Part shown: positions 1 through 6,498 of the stretch, piece by piece
Layout of the letters: every line of letters begins with the position of its first letter
How positions within the stretch are numbered: position 1 is the stretch's first letter
Assembly: GCA_041689775.1 (NCBI GenBank)
Contig: JBDNFP010000431.1
Location: 1 to 6,579, forward strand
Direction: 5' to 3'
DNA: 6,579 nt
From: JBDNFP01 sp041689775
GTDB lineage: Bacteria > Bacteroidota > Bacteroidia > Cytophagales > Spirosomataceae
The notes under the pieces: model-generated
Seen by the model: only the letters and a program-made list of their open reading frames with translations
Databases searched by the model: none
What the model was told of the DNA's origin: nothing
Translations under genes and position numbers: made by a program

Positions 1-86
1 TCAAGCAGAGCGGACAAGCCAGTGGCACTGGTTTGCCCCAGGGAACTGATCAAATAATCCGTGTATAGATCAAGGTCTGTTTTCAT
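1..86 (-). CDS. Transposase, N-terminal fragment (runs off the left edge)
   Basis: Reading leftward from an ATG at 86-84, 28 codons are open to the window edge. The peptide begins MKTD and contains LDLYTDYLISS followed by GQTSATGLS. I recognise this from memory as the usual N-terminus of a DDE transposase group (IS4/IS701-like) common in Bacteroidota and Proteobacteria; the exact IS family is uncertain. The catalytic domain lies outside the window, so intactness cannot be judged. The start codon sits inside the 3' end of the dehydratase gene, in another frame on the same strand, and the two coding regions overlap by 17 bases. That arrangement is typical of an IS inserted into the tail of a resident gene. 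No strong ribosome binding site is visible; the leader is A/T-rich. Confidence 0.75.
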   Translation of the reverse strand, partial: MKTDLDLYTDYLISSLGQTSATGLSALL

Positions 87-141
87 CTGCCAAATTTAAT
101 TCGCTTTTTTTATCATATACAATAGACTTGCGTAACATCAG
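1..141 (-). mobile_element. Left-edge insertion sequence, partial; end placed near 139-141
   Basis: The transposase N-terminus above marks this as IS DNA. The inward boundary is inferred. The dehydratase matches its family up to a conserved-looking end, NSEFEKLD (codon for D642 at 142-144), and what follows on the minus strand, CTGATGTTACGCAAGTC, looks like an IS terminal repeat rather than dehydratase sequence. The other IS end and any target duplication are outside the window, so the boundary cannot be confirmed here. Confidence 0.5.
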
Positions 142-2067
142 GTCTAATTTCTCAAATTCTGAGTTCTTACTGATAAACTCGGGTACGATCGTTTTCAACA
201 GCGTAACCATTGCTTCCCGGTCTGCCGTGGGAAGCACAACTTTTAATTCCTCGATCACCTGTTGAACATCGGGCAGGGAAACAGCGGGAAGGCGGGCAAT
301 GAGAATTTTTGGGTGGTGGGTCGGAACGTTTGTGGCGTCATCGCTGAGCAACTCTTCAAATAGTTTTTCACCGGGACGAAGGCCGGTATACTCTATTTTA
401 ATATCCTTTTCGACGATAAGTCCTGATAGCTGAATCATCCGGCGGGCGAGTACTTCAATTTTTACCGGCTCGCCCATATCAAAAACATAGACGTCATCGC
501 TCTGCCCCATCGCTCCGGCTTCCAGTACCAATTGGCAAGCCTCCGGAATGGTCATGAAGTACCGGATCATGTTCGGGTGCGTTACCGTTACGGGGCCACC
601 GGCTTCGATTTGTTTTTTGAAAATTGGTACGACTGATCCATTAGACCCCAGTACATTTCCGAAGCGGGTGATGATAAATTTGGTGGAAACGTTAGCGTCT
701 GTATTGAGACTTTGGACGTACATTTCGGCCAGCCGTTTGGTGGCTCCCATCACATTGGTGGGGTTCACGGCCTTATCGGTTGACACAAACACAAATTTTT
801 CTACGTCAAAACGAGCGCTTAGATCAGCTACTATTTGCGTGCCGAGCACATTGGTTTTGATGGATTCGTAAGGGTAGCGCTCCATGAGTGGCACGTGCTT
901 GTAGGCCGCCGCGTGGTAGATGACTTGCGGGTGGTGTAGCACAAAAACCCTTTCTATCCGAACGGGATCCGTCACATTACCAACCATGGAAATGAGCTCG
1001 GTCTCTTCCAGGAAGGAAGCAAAACTCTGTCTTAGTTCAAATTCAAGATCATACAGCCCGGACTCTGACTGATCAACTAAAACCAAGGTACTTGGAGCGT
1101 AGCGTACTACCTGCCGGGCTATTTCGCTGCCAATGGAGCCCGCAGCTCCCGTGATAGCTACTACCTTACCGGATAGCTGCTCTTGGATATTGTTGCTGTT
1201 CAGTAAAATGGGTTCGCGTTCCAGAAGGTCTTCGATGCGTATTTTTCTGATTTGTCCGGTACTCAGGGTACCTTCCAGCCAATCATTGGTGGAGGGTACT
1301 ACCTTGACGACGATATTCTTTTGCAGAAACAGTTCCAGTATTTCCTTCTTACGAGGAGTATTGATATTCTGAATCGCCATGATTACCTCGATTGAGGATT
1401 CCTGTTCTTGGAAGTACTTTTCAAAAGCGCTTCCAAGACTTTCTATCCGTACGCCCGCAATTGATTTTTGAACAAGGGTTGGGTTGTCGTCGATGAAGCA
1501 AAGAATGTTGTAAATCTTTTGGGGCTCTTTGAGCAAAACATCACGGGTCAGCGTACCCAAAGATCCGGCACCATAGATTATGACATCTTGAGGTAGTGTT
1601 CTTATCAGTTTAAAGGCAACATCCTGATAGATAGACTTTACAAAAAAACGACTGGCTATCATCAGAAACAGACAAACAAAGTACTCAATGAGCAGAACGG
1701 AAACAGGGATGTAAAAACGGATATCGTCCAGAACAGTAGCTAACAGAAAGGTCGATAGAGCAATAAAAAGGCTACTTGCAGAAACAGTTCTGAAAATGAG
1801 GCGTACATCTTCGAAACTGGTATGGCGAACGATACCATGGTAGGAATGGAACAAGAGAAAAAAGCCCCACCTGACTAGCAGTAAAAAAATCAGATAGTAC
1901 TGAAACAGCGACCAGTTGATATCCCGGAGCGCAAAATTGAAGCGTAGAAAGCAAGCAGATATAAACGCAAAAGCGACGATTAGTAGGTCAATAGCCAGGA
2001 TAAGCCTGCGGGAGACAAATCGTTGATCGTAGCTATCGATAACCTCCCTGAAAAAACGTTCAATCAT
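70..2067 (-). CDS. Membrane-bound nucleotide-sugar 4,6-dehydratase (CapD/WbpM/PglF/FlaA1-type)
   Basis: 665 residues. Proteins of this family act on UDP-GlcNAc-type sugars at the cytoplasmic face of the inner membrane, giving 4-keto-6-deoxy intermediates for capsule, O-antigen or glycoprotein glycans. Four hydrophobic segments fill about residues 21-42, 57-74, 94-113 and 118-137. A first nucleotide-binding-like domain has GAGSLG at 166-171. The catalytic SDR domain starts near 300 with TGAAGSIG (306-313). YHAAAYKHVPLME (384-396) and STDKAVNPTNVMGATKR (429-445) follow. Met440 replaces the usual catalytic Tyr, giving the Ser/Thr-Met-Lys arrangement that is normal for this large membrane subfamily and not a defect. 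GLRPGEKLFEELL (562-574) is also typical. The ATG at 2067 gives the expected short cytoplasmic N-terminus. Residues 643-665 extend past the usual family end and are probably IS-encoded. The exact substrate is not determined. Confidence 0.93.
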   Translation of the reverse strand: MIERFFREVIDSYDQRFVSRRLILAIDLLIVAFAFISACFLRFNFALRDINWSLFQYYLIFLLLVRWGFFLLFHSYHGIVRHTSFEDVRLIFRTVSASSLFIALSTFLLATVLDDIRFYIPVSVLLIEYFVCLFLMIASRFFVKSIYQDVAFKLIRTLPQDVIIYGAGSLGTLTRDVLLKEPQKIYNILCFIDDNPTLVQKSIAGVRIESLGSAFEKYFQEQESSIEVIMAIQNINTPRKKEILELFLQKNIVVKVVPSTNDWLEGTLSTGQIRKIRIEDLLEREPILLNSNNIQEQLSGKVVAITGAAGSIGSEIARQVVRYAPSTLVLVDQSESGLYDLEFELRQSFASFLEETELISMVGNVTDPVRIERVFVLHHPQVIYHAAAYKHVPLMERYPYESIKTNVLGTQIVADLSARFDVEKFVFVSTDKAVNPTNVMGATKRLAEMYVQSLNTDANVSTKFIITRFGNVLGSNGSVVPIFKKQIEAGGPVTVTHPNMIRYFMTIPEACQLVLEAGAMGQSDDVYVFDMGEPVKIEVLARRMIQLSGLIVEKDIKIEYTGLRPGEKLFEELLSDDATNVPTHHPKILIARLPAVSLPDVQQVIEELKVVLPTADREAMVTLLKTIVPEFISKNSEFEKLDLMLRKSIVYDKKSELNLADENRP

Positions 2068-2137
2068 ATTATTTACGTTAACCGAAAAAGATATTCTCGC
2101 CGGTATTTTATTTGGTATAGATCACTAAATTTACGCT

Positions 2138-2166
2138 TTTATATTTCAAAAAATAATGCCAGTCAC
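2138..2166 (-). promoter_or_regulatory. Weak candidate promoter for the dehydratase gene
   Basis: On the minus strand, GTGACT (2166-2161) is followed after 17 bases by TATAAA (2143-2138), about 70 bases upstream of the dehydratase ATG. A partly overlapping TAAATTTA resembles the Bacteroidota -7 element, but I see no good TTTG at the right distance. The 172-base gap after the upstream SDR gene makes an independent promoter plausible. I see no clear intrinsic terminator in that gap, so read-through from the SDR gene remains possible. Confidence 0.22.
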
Positions 2167-2239
2167 TAACTTGGGTAAAAAGTCGCCAACCCCACAATAA
2201 TTACTGGTTATCTCCATAGATGGTAGGTTAATATATGGA

Positions 2240-3154
2240 CTATGATTGCGACAATAAATTACCCAAAGCGACTTCGAGATCAGGAAATTTGTACGCAAAA
2301 TTGGTGGTCTGAATTCGGGTGTTGTCCACGTAGCAGCTTCCCAGTACCACATCCGCCATTTCTCCAAAGGCCAGTCGTAGGGCAAACTTAGGTACACTTG
2401 GGAGAAGTTGCGGGCGGTTAAGCGCCTTACATATCAGACTGGTAAGTGCCGCATTGGTTACGGGTTGATTGGCTACGCCGTTGTATGTACCCTCCCAAGA
2501 TTTATTTTCGATGGCCTCAACGTAGATCCGACACATGTCGTCAATGTGTATCCAGGACATCCACTGTTTTCCGTTGCCCAGGGGCGCTCCTGCCCCAAAG
2601 CGGGCTGGTGCGGCGATCTTGGGTAAAGCTCCTCCATCCTCACTTAACACCACGCCGGTCCGCAGTTTGACCGTACGAACTCCCAAGCGGTGTACGGCTT
2701 CCGCTGCGGCTTCCCATTGTACAGTAACGTCTGCCAGAAAATCATTGCCGGGAGGGGTTGTCTCGGTATTTTTAGTTTCTCCGGTATCGGCTCCGTAATA
2801 GCCCACCGCCGACGACGAAATAAATGCCTCGGGGATTTTTCTGTGCTCCTTCATGAGCCGGGCTAGTAGTTCAATACTTTCCGTGCGGCTGCTAATGATG
2901 ATTTTTTTTCGTTCGTCCGTCCAGCGTTCGTCGGCAATGCCGGCTCCGGCCAGGTGCACGAGGTAATCCATGTTGTTAAAAGCCTCGGGATCAACGTATC
3001 CTTTGGTAATGTCCCACTGGTACACGGAAACGCCGGGGTAGGTGTGGGCCGAGCGGCTTAGGTACGCTACCCGATACCCTTTTTCAAGTAGTAGTTCGGT
3101 TAGTCTGCGGCCAAGTAAGCCGGTACCTCCGGTAATAAGCACTGATTTTGCCAT
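2240..3154 (-). CDS. TIGR01777-family SDR epimerase (YfcH/SDR39U1-like)
   Basis: 304 residues, the usual length for this family of atypical extended short-chain dehydrogenases. It is a predicted cytosolic NAD(P)-binding protein whose substrate is not established for most members. The N-terminal nucleotide-binding motif is TGGTGLLG at 8-15. HLAGAGIADERW (67-78), SSRTES (88-93) and the family signature SSSAVGYYG (113-121) follow. GNGKQWMSWIHIDD (193-206) is also typical. The C-terminal DUF1731-like segment covers about 253-300, with VPKFALRLAFGEMADVVLGS and later FPDLEVALGNLL. The start ATG lies 22 bases after the stop of the upstream hydrolase gene on the same strand, so the two are probably co-transcribed. 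The family is sure, but the reaction cannot be told from sequence. Confidence 0.92.
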   Translation of the reverse strand: MAKSVLITGGTGLLGRRLTELLLEKGYRVAYLSRSAHTYPGVSVYQWDITKGYVDPEAFNNMDYLVHLAGAGIADERWTDERKKIIISSRTESIELLARLMKEHRKIPEAFISSSAVGYYGADTGETKNTETTPPGNDFLADVTVQWEAAAEAVHRLGVRTVKLRTGVVLSEDGGALPKIAAPARFGAGAPLGNGKQWMSWIHIDDMCRIYVEAIENKSWEGTYNGVANQPVTNAALTSLICKALNRPQLLPSVPKFALRLAFGEMADVVLGSCYVDNTRIQTTNFAYKFPDLEVALGNLLSQS

Positions 3155-3176
3155 GGGTATTGTTGGGTTAGGCTAA

Positions 3177-4034
3177 TTATTTTGATGGTAGTTCGGCTCC
3201 GGAACTTTCCATAAACGAAATGATCTCATGATACAAAGGATTCCACGGGAAGAAAAACTGAGTAATCATCGGTATATGTTTTTTCCCCTTCTGAATTTTA
3301 AAGTGGGCATCCGGTCTGATTGCTCTTAAATCTTTCATAAAAACCTTGGTACCCTTTTCAATGGAGGGGTACGTTTTTCTGCCTTGGTAAATCAATAGAG
3401 GGGGTGTTTCAGTATTGAGGTAGTAACGGGGCGAGGCCTGCTTCCACGTAGCCGGGTCATTAGTAAAGGTCTTGATGTAGGTATTGGTAGCAGGATACTT
3501 CATTTCCAGCAGGTACTGGTACATATCAAGTCCGGCGGCGTCAATCAGTACTGCTCCGGCGATGGGTTTGGTGAGTAATAGCGCATCAAAATAACGCGGA
3601 TCCATCGCGATAAGTGCCGCTAAATGTCCCCCGGCCGAATGCCCCGACACAAATACCCGACTGGTATCACCGCCGTAACTACTGACGTTCTGACGGACCC
3701 AGTTTACCGATTGGGCGGAGGCTTTGGCCATTTCGTCGTAGGTAGCGGCCGGGCTGAGGGGGTAGTCAATAATGACGGTGACTACACCTTTGTGGGCAAA
3801 ACGCTTTCCCAAAAACTGGTAAGTCGACTTCTGACCGGAATTCCAATTTCCTCCGTGAATAAAGATAATAACGGGTTTGGGTGAAGTTGATTTACGCGGA
3901 GCGTAAATATCCAGCTTTTGCCCTGTAAGGCCCGAAGTGGCGGATTGGTAGGTTATATCATTGGTTCGGACGATCCGGTTGAAGATACAACCAGATAATG
4001 AAAACAGGATTCCCACGGCAAGGATAATTCGCAT
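3177..4034 (-). CDS. Lipoprotein alpha/beta hydrolase (BD-FAE/esterase-like)
   Basis: 285 residues. The N-terminus is a lipoprotein signal peptide: Arg2, a hydrophobic stretch (3-13) and lipobox LSGC with the acylated Cys at 16, so the mature protein should be membrane-anchored facing the periplasm or beyond. The hydrolase fold shows the oxyanion-hole motif HGGNWNSGQ (60-68), the nucleophile elbow GHSAGG (131-136) with Ser133, and a C-terminal His253 in KKHIPMITQFF. The third triad member is unclear: after LLIYQG (213-218) comes RKTYPS, where related enzymes carry Asp or Glu. The likely class is a carboxylesterase or a sugar-ester/amide hydrolase, with substrate unknown. It is the first gene of a probable two-gene unit with the SDR epimerase and is divergent from uvrB. 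The ATG at 4034 is chosen because it gives the complete signal peptide. Confidence 0.9.
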   Translation of the reverse strand: MRIILAVGILFSLSGCIFNRIVRTNDITYQSATSGLTGQKLDIYAPRKSTSPKPVIIFIHGGNWNSGQKSTYQFLGKRFAHKGVVTVIIDYPLSPAATYDEMAKASAQSVNWVRQNVSSYGGDTSRVFVSGHSAGGHLAALIAMDPRYFDALLLTKPIAGAVLIDAAGLDMYQYLLEMKYPATNTYIKTFTNDPATWKQASPRYYLNTETPPLLIYQGRKTYPSIEKGTKVFMKDLRAIRPDAHFKIQKGKKHIPMITQFFFPWNPLYHEIISFMESSGAELPSK

Positions 4035-4108
4035 AGTGTAAATAATAAATTAGGTAATTGTTTTTGTTAAATCGGGCTTTAAAAGTTGATTAAGTTGTTT
4101 TTAAAGCA

Positions 4109-4138
4109 CAAAAATATGAACAACCCTTTCTTTGTAAA
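4109..4138 (-). promoter_or_regulatory. Candidate Bacteroidota-type promoter for the hydrolase-SDR pair
   Basis: On the minus strand TATTTTTG (4116-4109) is an exact match to the TAnnTTTG -7 consensus of the Bacteroidota primary sigma factor. It is preceded by TTTA (4138-4135, one mismatch to TTTG) after 18 bases; 19-21 is usual. Transcription would start near 4102, leaving a leader of about 68 bases before the hydrolase ATG at 4034. Confidence 0.4.
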
Positions 4139-4197
4139 GTTTTTATGGAAACGCTTGGTGAAGAAATTCATAGCCGCTGCTACGAACTAATCCAATT

Positions 4198-4229
4198 CTT
4201 GTGCGTGTTGTAAAAGTTGGTATAATGCG
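4198..4229 (+). promoter_or_regulatory. Candidate uvrB promoter
   Basis: A perfect TATAAT lies at 4221-4226. TTGTGC at 4199-4204 lies 16 bases upstream (3 of 6 matches to TTGACA). Read as a Bacteroidota promoter it is CTTG-N19-TATAATGC. Transcription would begin near 4233, about 27 bases before the ATG at 4260. This argues against a translation start at the in-frame TTG at 4230. I saw no E. coli-type LexA box (CTGT-N8-ACAG) in the intergenic region. Confidence 0.4.
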
Positions 4230-4259
4230 TTGTACTTCCTATTCTTAGATCCCAATCGT

Positions 4260-6272
4260 ATGAATTTTGAACTCATTTCTGACTATGAACCTACCGGTGA
4301 TCAACCCCAGGCGATCAAACAGCTAGTAACAGGCTTTAATAACGGTGATCGCGCTCAAACCTTGTTGGGGGTGACCGGTTCGGGAAAAACCTTTACGGTA
4401 GCCAACGTGGTGCAGCAGCTCAATCGGCCTACGCTCATTCTGAGCCATAACAAAACCCTTGCGGCTCAGCTGTATGGAGAGTTTAAGCAGTTTTTTCCAA
4501 ACAATTCCGTTGAATACTTCATTAGCTACTACGATTACTACCAGCCGGAGGCCTTCATAGCCACCACCGGAACTTATATAGAAAAAGACCTGATGATCAA
4601 TCAGGAAATTGATAAACTACGCCTTTCTACGGTGTCGTCGCTCATGAGTGGTCGGCACGATGTATTGGTGGTGGCTTCGGTATCGTGTATCTATGGTGCC
4701 GGCAATCCTAACGAGTATAAAAAAAGTATCCTACGGGTAGCGGTAGGTGAAATGACGAGCCGCAATCAGTTTCTATTCCGGCTTGTGGAGATTCTGTACA
4801 GCCGAACGGATGCAGATTTTACGCGAGGTACTTTCCGTGTTAAAGGCGACACGGTGGATATCTACCCGGGGTACGCCGACTTTGCGTATCGTATTATATT
4901 TTTTGGGGATGAGATCGAGGAAATTCAACGGATCGACCCCAAAAATGGGAAACGGATTTCGACCGAAAAAGTGATCGCCATTTTTCCGGCAAATCTGTTT
5001 GTAACGGGTCGGGACGTGCTCATGCAATCCATTAAAGAAATTCAGGATGACCTCACCGCTCAGATCCGGTACTTTGCCTCCGAAGGGCGTCTGCTCGAAG
5101 CCGAACGCATCAAGGAACGAACGGAGTTCGACATGGAAATGATGCGAGAACTGGGCTATTGCTCAGGAATCGAAAATTATTCGCGGTATTTTGACCGCCG
5201 CGAGCCGGGACAAAGACCTTTTTGTTTGCTCGATTACTTTCCCGAAGATTTCCTGATGGTAGTAGACGAGAGCCACGCCAGCATGCCCCAGATCAGGGCG
5301 ATGTGGGGTGGAGACCGCTCCCGGAAGCAGTCGCTGGTTGAGTATGGTTTCCGGTTACCTTCGGCCATGGATAATCGTCCGTTGACTTTTCAGGAGTTTG
5401 AGCAATTGACTACCCAAACACTGTTTGTGAGTGCTACCCCGGCCGATTACGAACTGCGCCTGACCGATGGGGTGGTTGTAGAGCAGATTATCCGGCCAAC
5501 CGGACTTCTTGACCCTGAAATAAGCGTCCGGCCTAGCTTGAACCAGATTGATGACCTGCTGTCCGAAATTGACTCACGCGTGAAACGGAATGAACGGGTA
5601 CTGGTTACGACCTTGACTAAGCGTATGGCCGAGGAATTGAGCAAGTACCTGGATAGGGTAGGCGTGAAGGGTCGTTACATCCACTCGGAAGTGAAGGCGC
5701 TGGATCGGGTAGAAATTCTCCGCGAGTTACGTTTGGGTGTCTTTGATGTATTGGTAGGAGTGAACCTTCTTCGCGAAGGCCTCGACCTGCCCGAGGTATC
5801 GTTGGTGGCGATCATGGATGCCGATAAAGAAGGCTTCCTGCGGGATATTCGCTCGCTGATTCAAACCATTGGTCGGGCGGCCCGAAATGAAAACGGTAAA
5901 GTACTGATGTACGCAGACCGGATTACTGGGTCGATGAGGACAGCGATTGACGAAACCAACCGCCGCCGGGCTATTCAGATGGCCTATAATTTGGAGCACG
6001 GCATTACCCCGAAAACTATTTTGAAATCCAAGGAGGCGATCATGGAGCTAGCTTCGGTGGGTGATACCAAGATTAAGAAGATGTACGTTGAGTTAGAAGG
6101 TGTCAGTATGGCCGCTGATCCTGTGGTGCAGTACATGAGCAAAGATGAGCTAAAAAAGCTCATTGCCGAAACCCAGCGTAAAATGGAAGCCGCCGCCCAG
6201 AATATGGACTTCCTCGAAGCCGCTCGTTACCGCGATGAACTCGCGCAACTCAAAGAGCTGGTGAAGGCGTAG
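4260..6272 (+). CDS. uvrB: UvrABC excinuclease subunit B
   Basis: 670 residues, close to E. coli UvrB (673). UvrB is the DNA-damage verification ATPase of nucleotide excision repair: UvrA loads it on DNA, and it then recruits UvrC for the dual incision. The start is the ATG at 4260 (MNFELISDYEPTGDQP), which aligns with known UvrB N-termini. An in-frame TTG at 4230 would add ten atypical residues. Walker A is GVTGSGKT (37-44). The DNA-clamping beta-hairpin is about 90-110, beginning YYDYYQPEAF and keeping the aromatic residues that grip the strand. Helicase motifs follow in order: DESH (337-340), SATP (391-394), GVNLLREGLDLPE (500-512) and QTIGRAARN (535-543). A C-terminal UVR domain (about 630-666), which contacts UvrC or UvrA, ends the protein. 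All key motifs are intact. It is transcribed alone, divergent from the hydrolase gene. Confidence 0.98.
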   Translation: MNFELISDYEPTGDQPQAIKQLVTGFNNGDRAQTLLGVTGSGKTFTVANVVQQLNRPTLILSHNKTLAAQLYGEFKQFFPNNSVEYFISYYDYYQPEAFIATTGTYIEKDLMINQEIDKLRLSTVSSLMSGRHDVLVVASVSCIYGAGNPNEYKKSILRVAVGEMTSRNQFLFRLVEILYSRTDADFTRGTFRVKGDTVDIYPGYADFAYRIIFFGDEIEEIQRIDPKNGKRISTEKVIAIFPANLFVTGRDVLMQSIKEIQDDLTAQIRYFASEGRLLEAERIKERTEFDMEMMRELGYCSGIENYSRYFDRREPGQRPFCLLDYFPEDFLMVVDESHASMPQIRAMWGGDRSRKQSLVEYGFRLPSAMDNRPLTFQEFEQLTTQTLFVSATPADYELRLTDGVVVEQIIRPTGLLDPEISVRPSLNQIDDLLSEIDSRVKRNERVLVTTLTKRMAEELSKYLDRVGVKGRYIHSEVKALDRVEILRELRLGVFDVLVGVNLLREGLDLPEVSLVAIMDADKEGFLRDIRSLIQTIGRAARNENGKVLMYADRITGSMRTAIDETNRRRAIQMAYNLEHGITPKTILKSKEAIMELASVGDTKIKKMYVELEGVSMAADPVVQYMSKDELKKLIAETQRKMEAAAQNMDFLEAARYRDELAQLKELVKA

Positions 6273-6320
6273 GTGGTTTTTCCGGAGTTGTGTAAAGTTT
6301 TGGGATGGAGGAGCCACTTA
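6270..6320 (+). terminator. Imperfect hairpin spanning the uvrB stop codon, possible 3' end structure
   Basis: TAGGTGGTTTTTCC (6270-6283) can pair along its whole length with GGAGGAGCCACTTA (6307-6320): 14 pairs including four G-U, with a 23-base loop. It begins at the uvrB stop codon. It is not followed by a U-tract, so it is not a standard intrinsic terminator. It may be a 3' UTR stability structure or chance. The G-U pairs mean only the plus-strand (uvrB) transcript can form it fully. Confidence 0.25.
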
Positions 6321-6461
6321 TGGAGACGACTATATTTTGCACAGATAATTTCAACCAATCTATAAACCCTTAAAGACGCATACCTTCGATACACCTAACC
6401 ACGCGAACTTCATAAAGTGGCTGACTGCAGTTGGCATTTTTTTATAAAACGGAGGGTAAAA

Positions 6462-6488
6462 CCCATTCATCGCTTTTGCGTGGATGGG
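6462..6488 (-). repeat. Subterminal hairpin of the IS200/IS605 element
   Basis: On the plus strand CCCATTCATCGC (6462-6473) and GCGTGGATGGG (6478-6488) pair with a TTTT loop. This gives 11 pairs with one T-G wobble and one unpaired base (T6470; an A on the minus strand). Short imperfect hairpins with an unpaired base are what TnpA of this family recognises as single-stranded DNA. On the minus strand it is followed by TTTTACC, so it could also slow transcription after tnpA. It starts 11 bases beyond the TnpA stop codon. Confidence 0.6.
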
Positions 6489-6498
6489 ATGTAAGCGA

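Noticed and set aside
429..445. Apparent loss of the catalytic Tyr in the dehydratase (Met440; positions here are residue numbers)
   Set aside because: The Ser/Thr-Met-Lys arrangement is normal for the large membrane-bound WbpM/PglF subfamily, so it is not a defect.
2160..2222. Weak inverted repeats (CCAGT...ACTGG) between the SDR and dehydratase genes as a terminator
   Set aside because: Arms are only 5-6 bases with a very long loop and no U-tract in the right place.
2146..2397. 83-codon minus-strand frame overlapping the 3' end of the SDR epimerase gene
   Set aside because: It lies mostly inside the SDR coding region in another frame, has Trp/Pro-rich unnatural composition, and matches no known domain.
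4145..4213. 22-codon plus-strand frame (METLGEEIHS...) between the hydrolase and uvrB genes
   Set aside because: It is too short to support, has no ribosome binding site, and overlaps the candidate uvrB promoter.
4035..4259. LexA/SOS operator for uvrB
   Set aside because: No CTGT-N8-ACAG palindrome is visible. A Bacteroidota-specific motif could differ, but I cannot support one.
6349..6447. Plus-strand open stretch reading THTFDTPNHANFIKWL, ending at TAA
   Set aside because: About 32 codons with no start codon and no family I recognise. It could be a gene remnant, but chance is equally likely.
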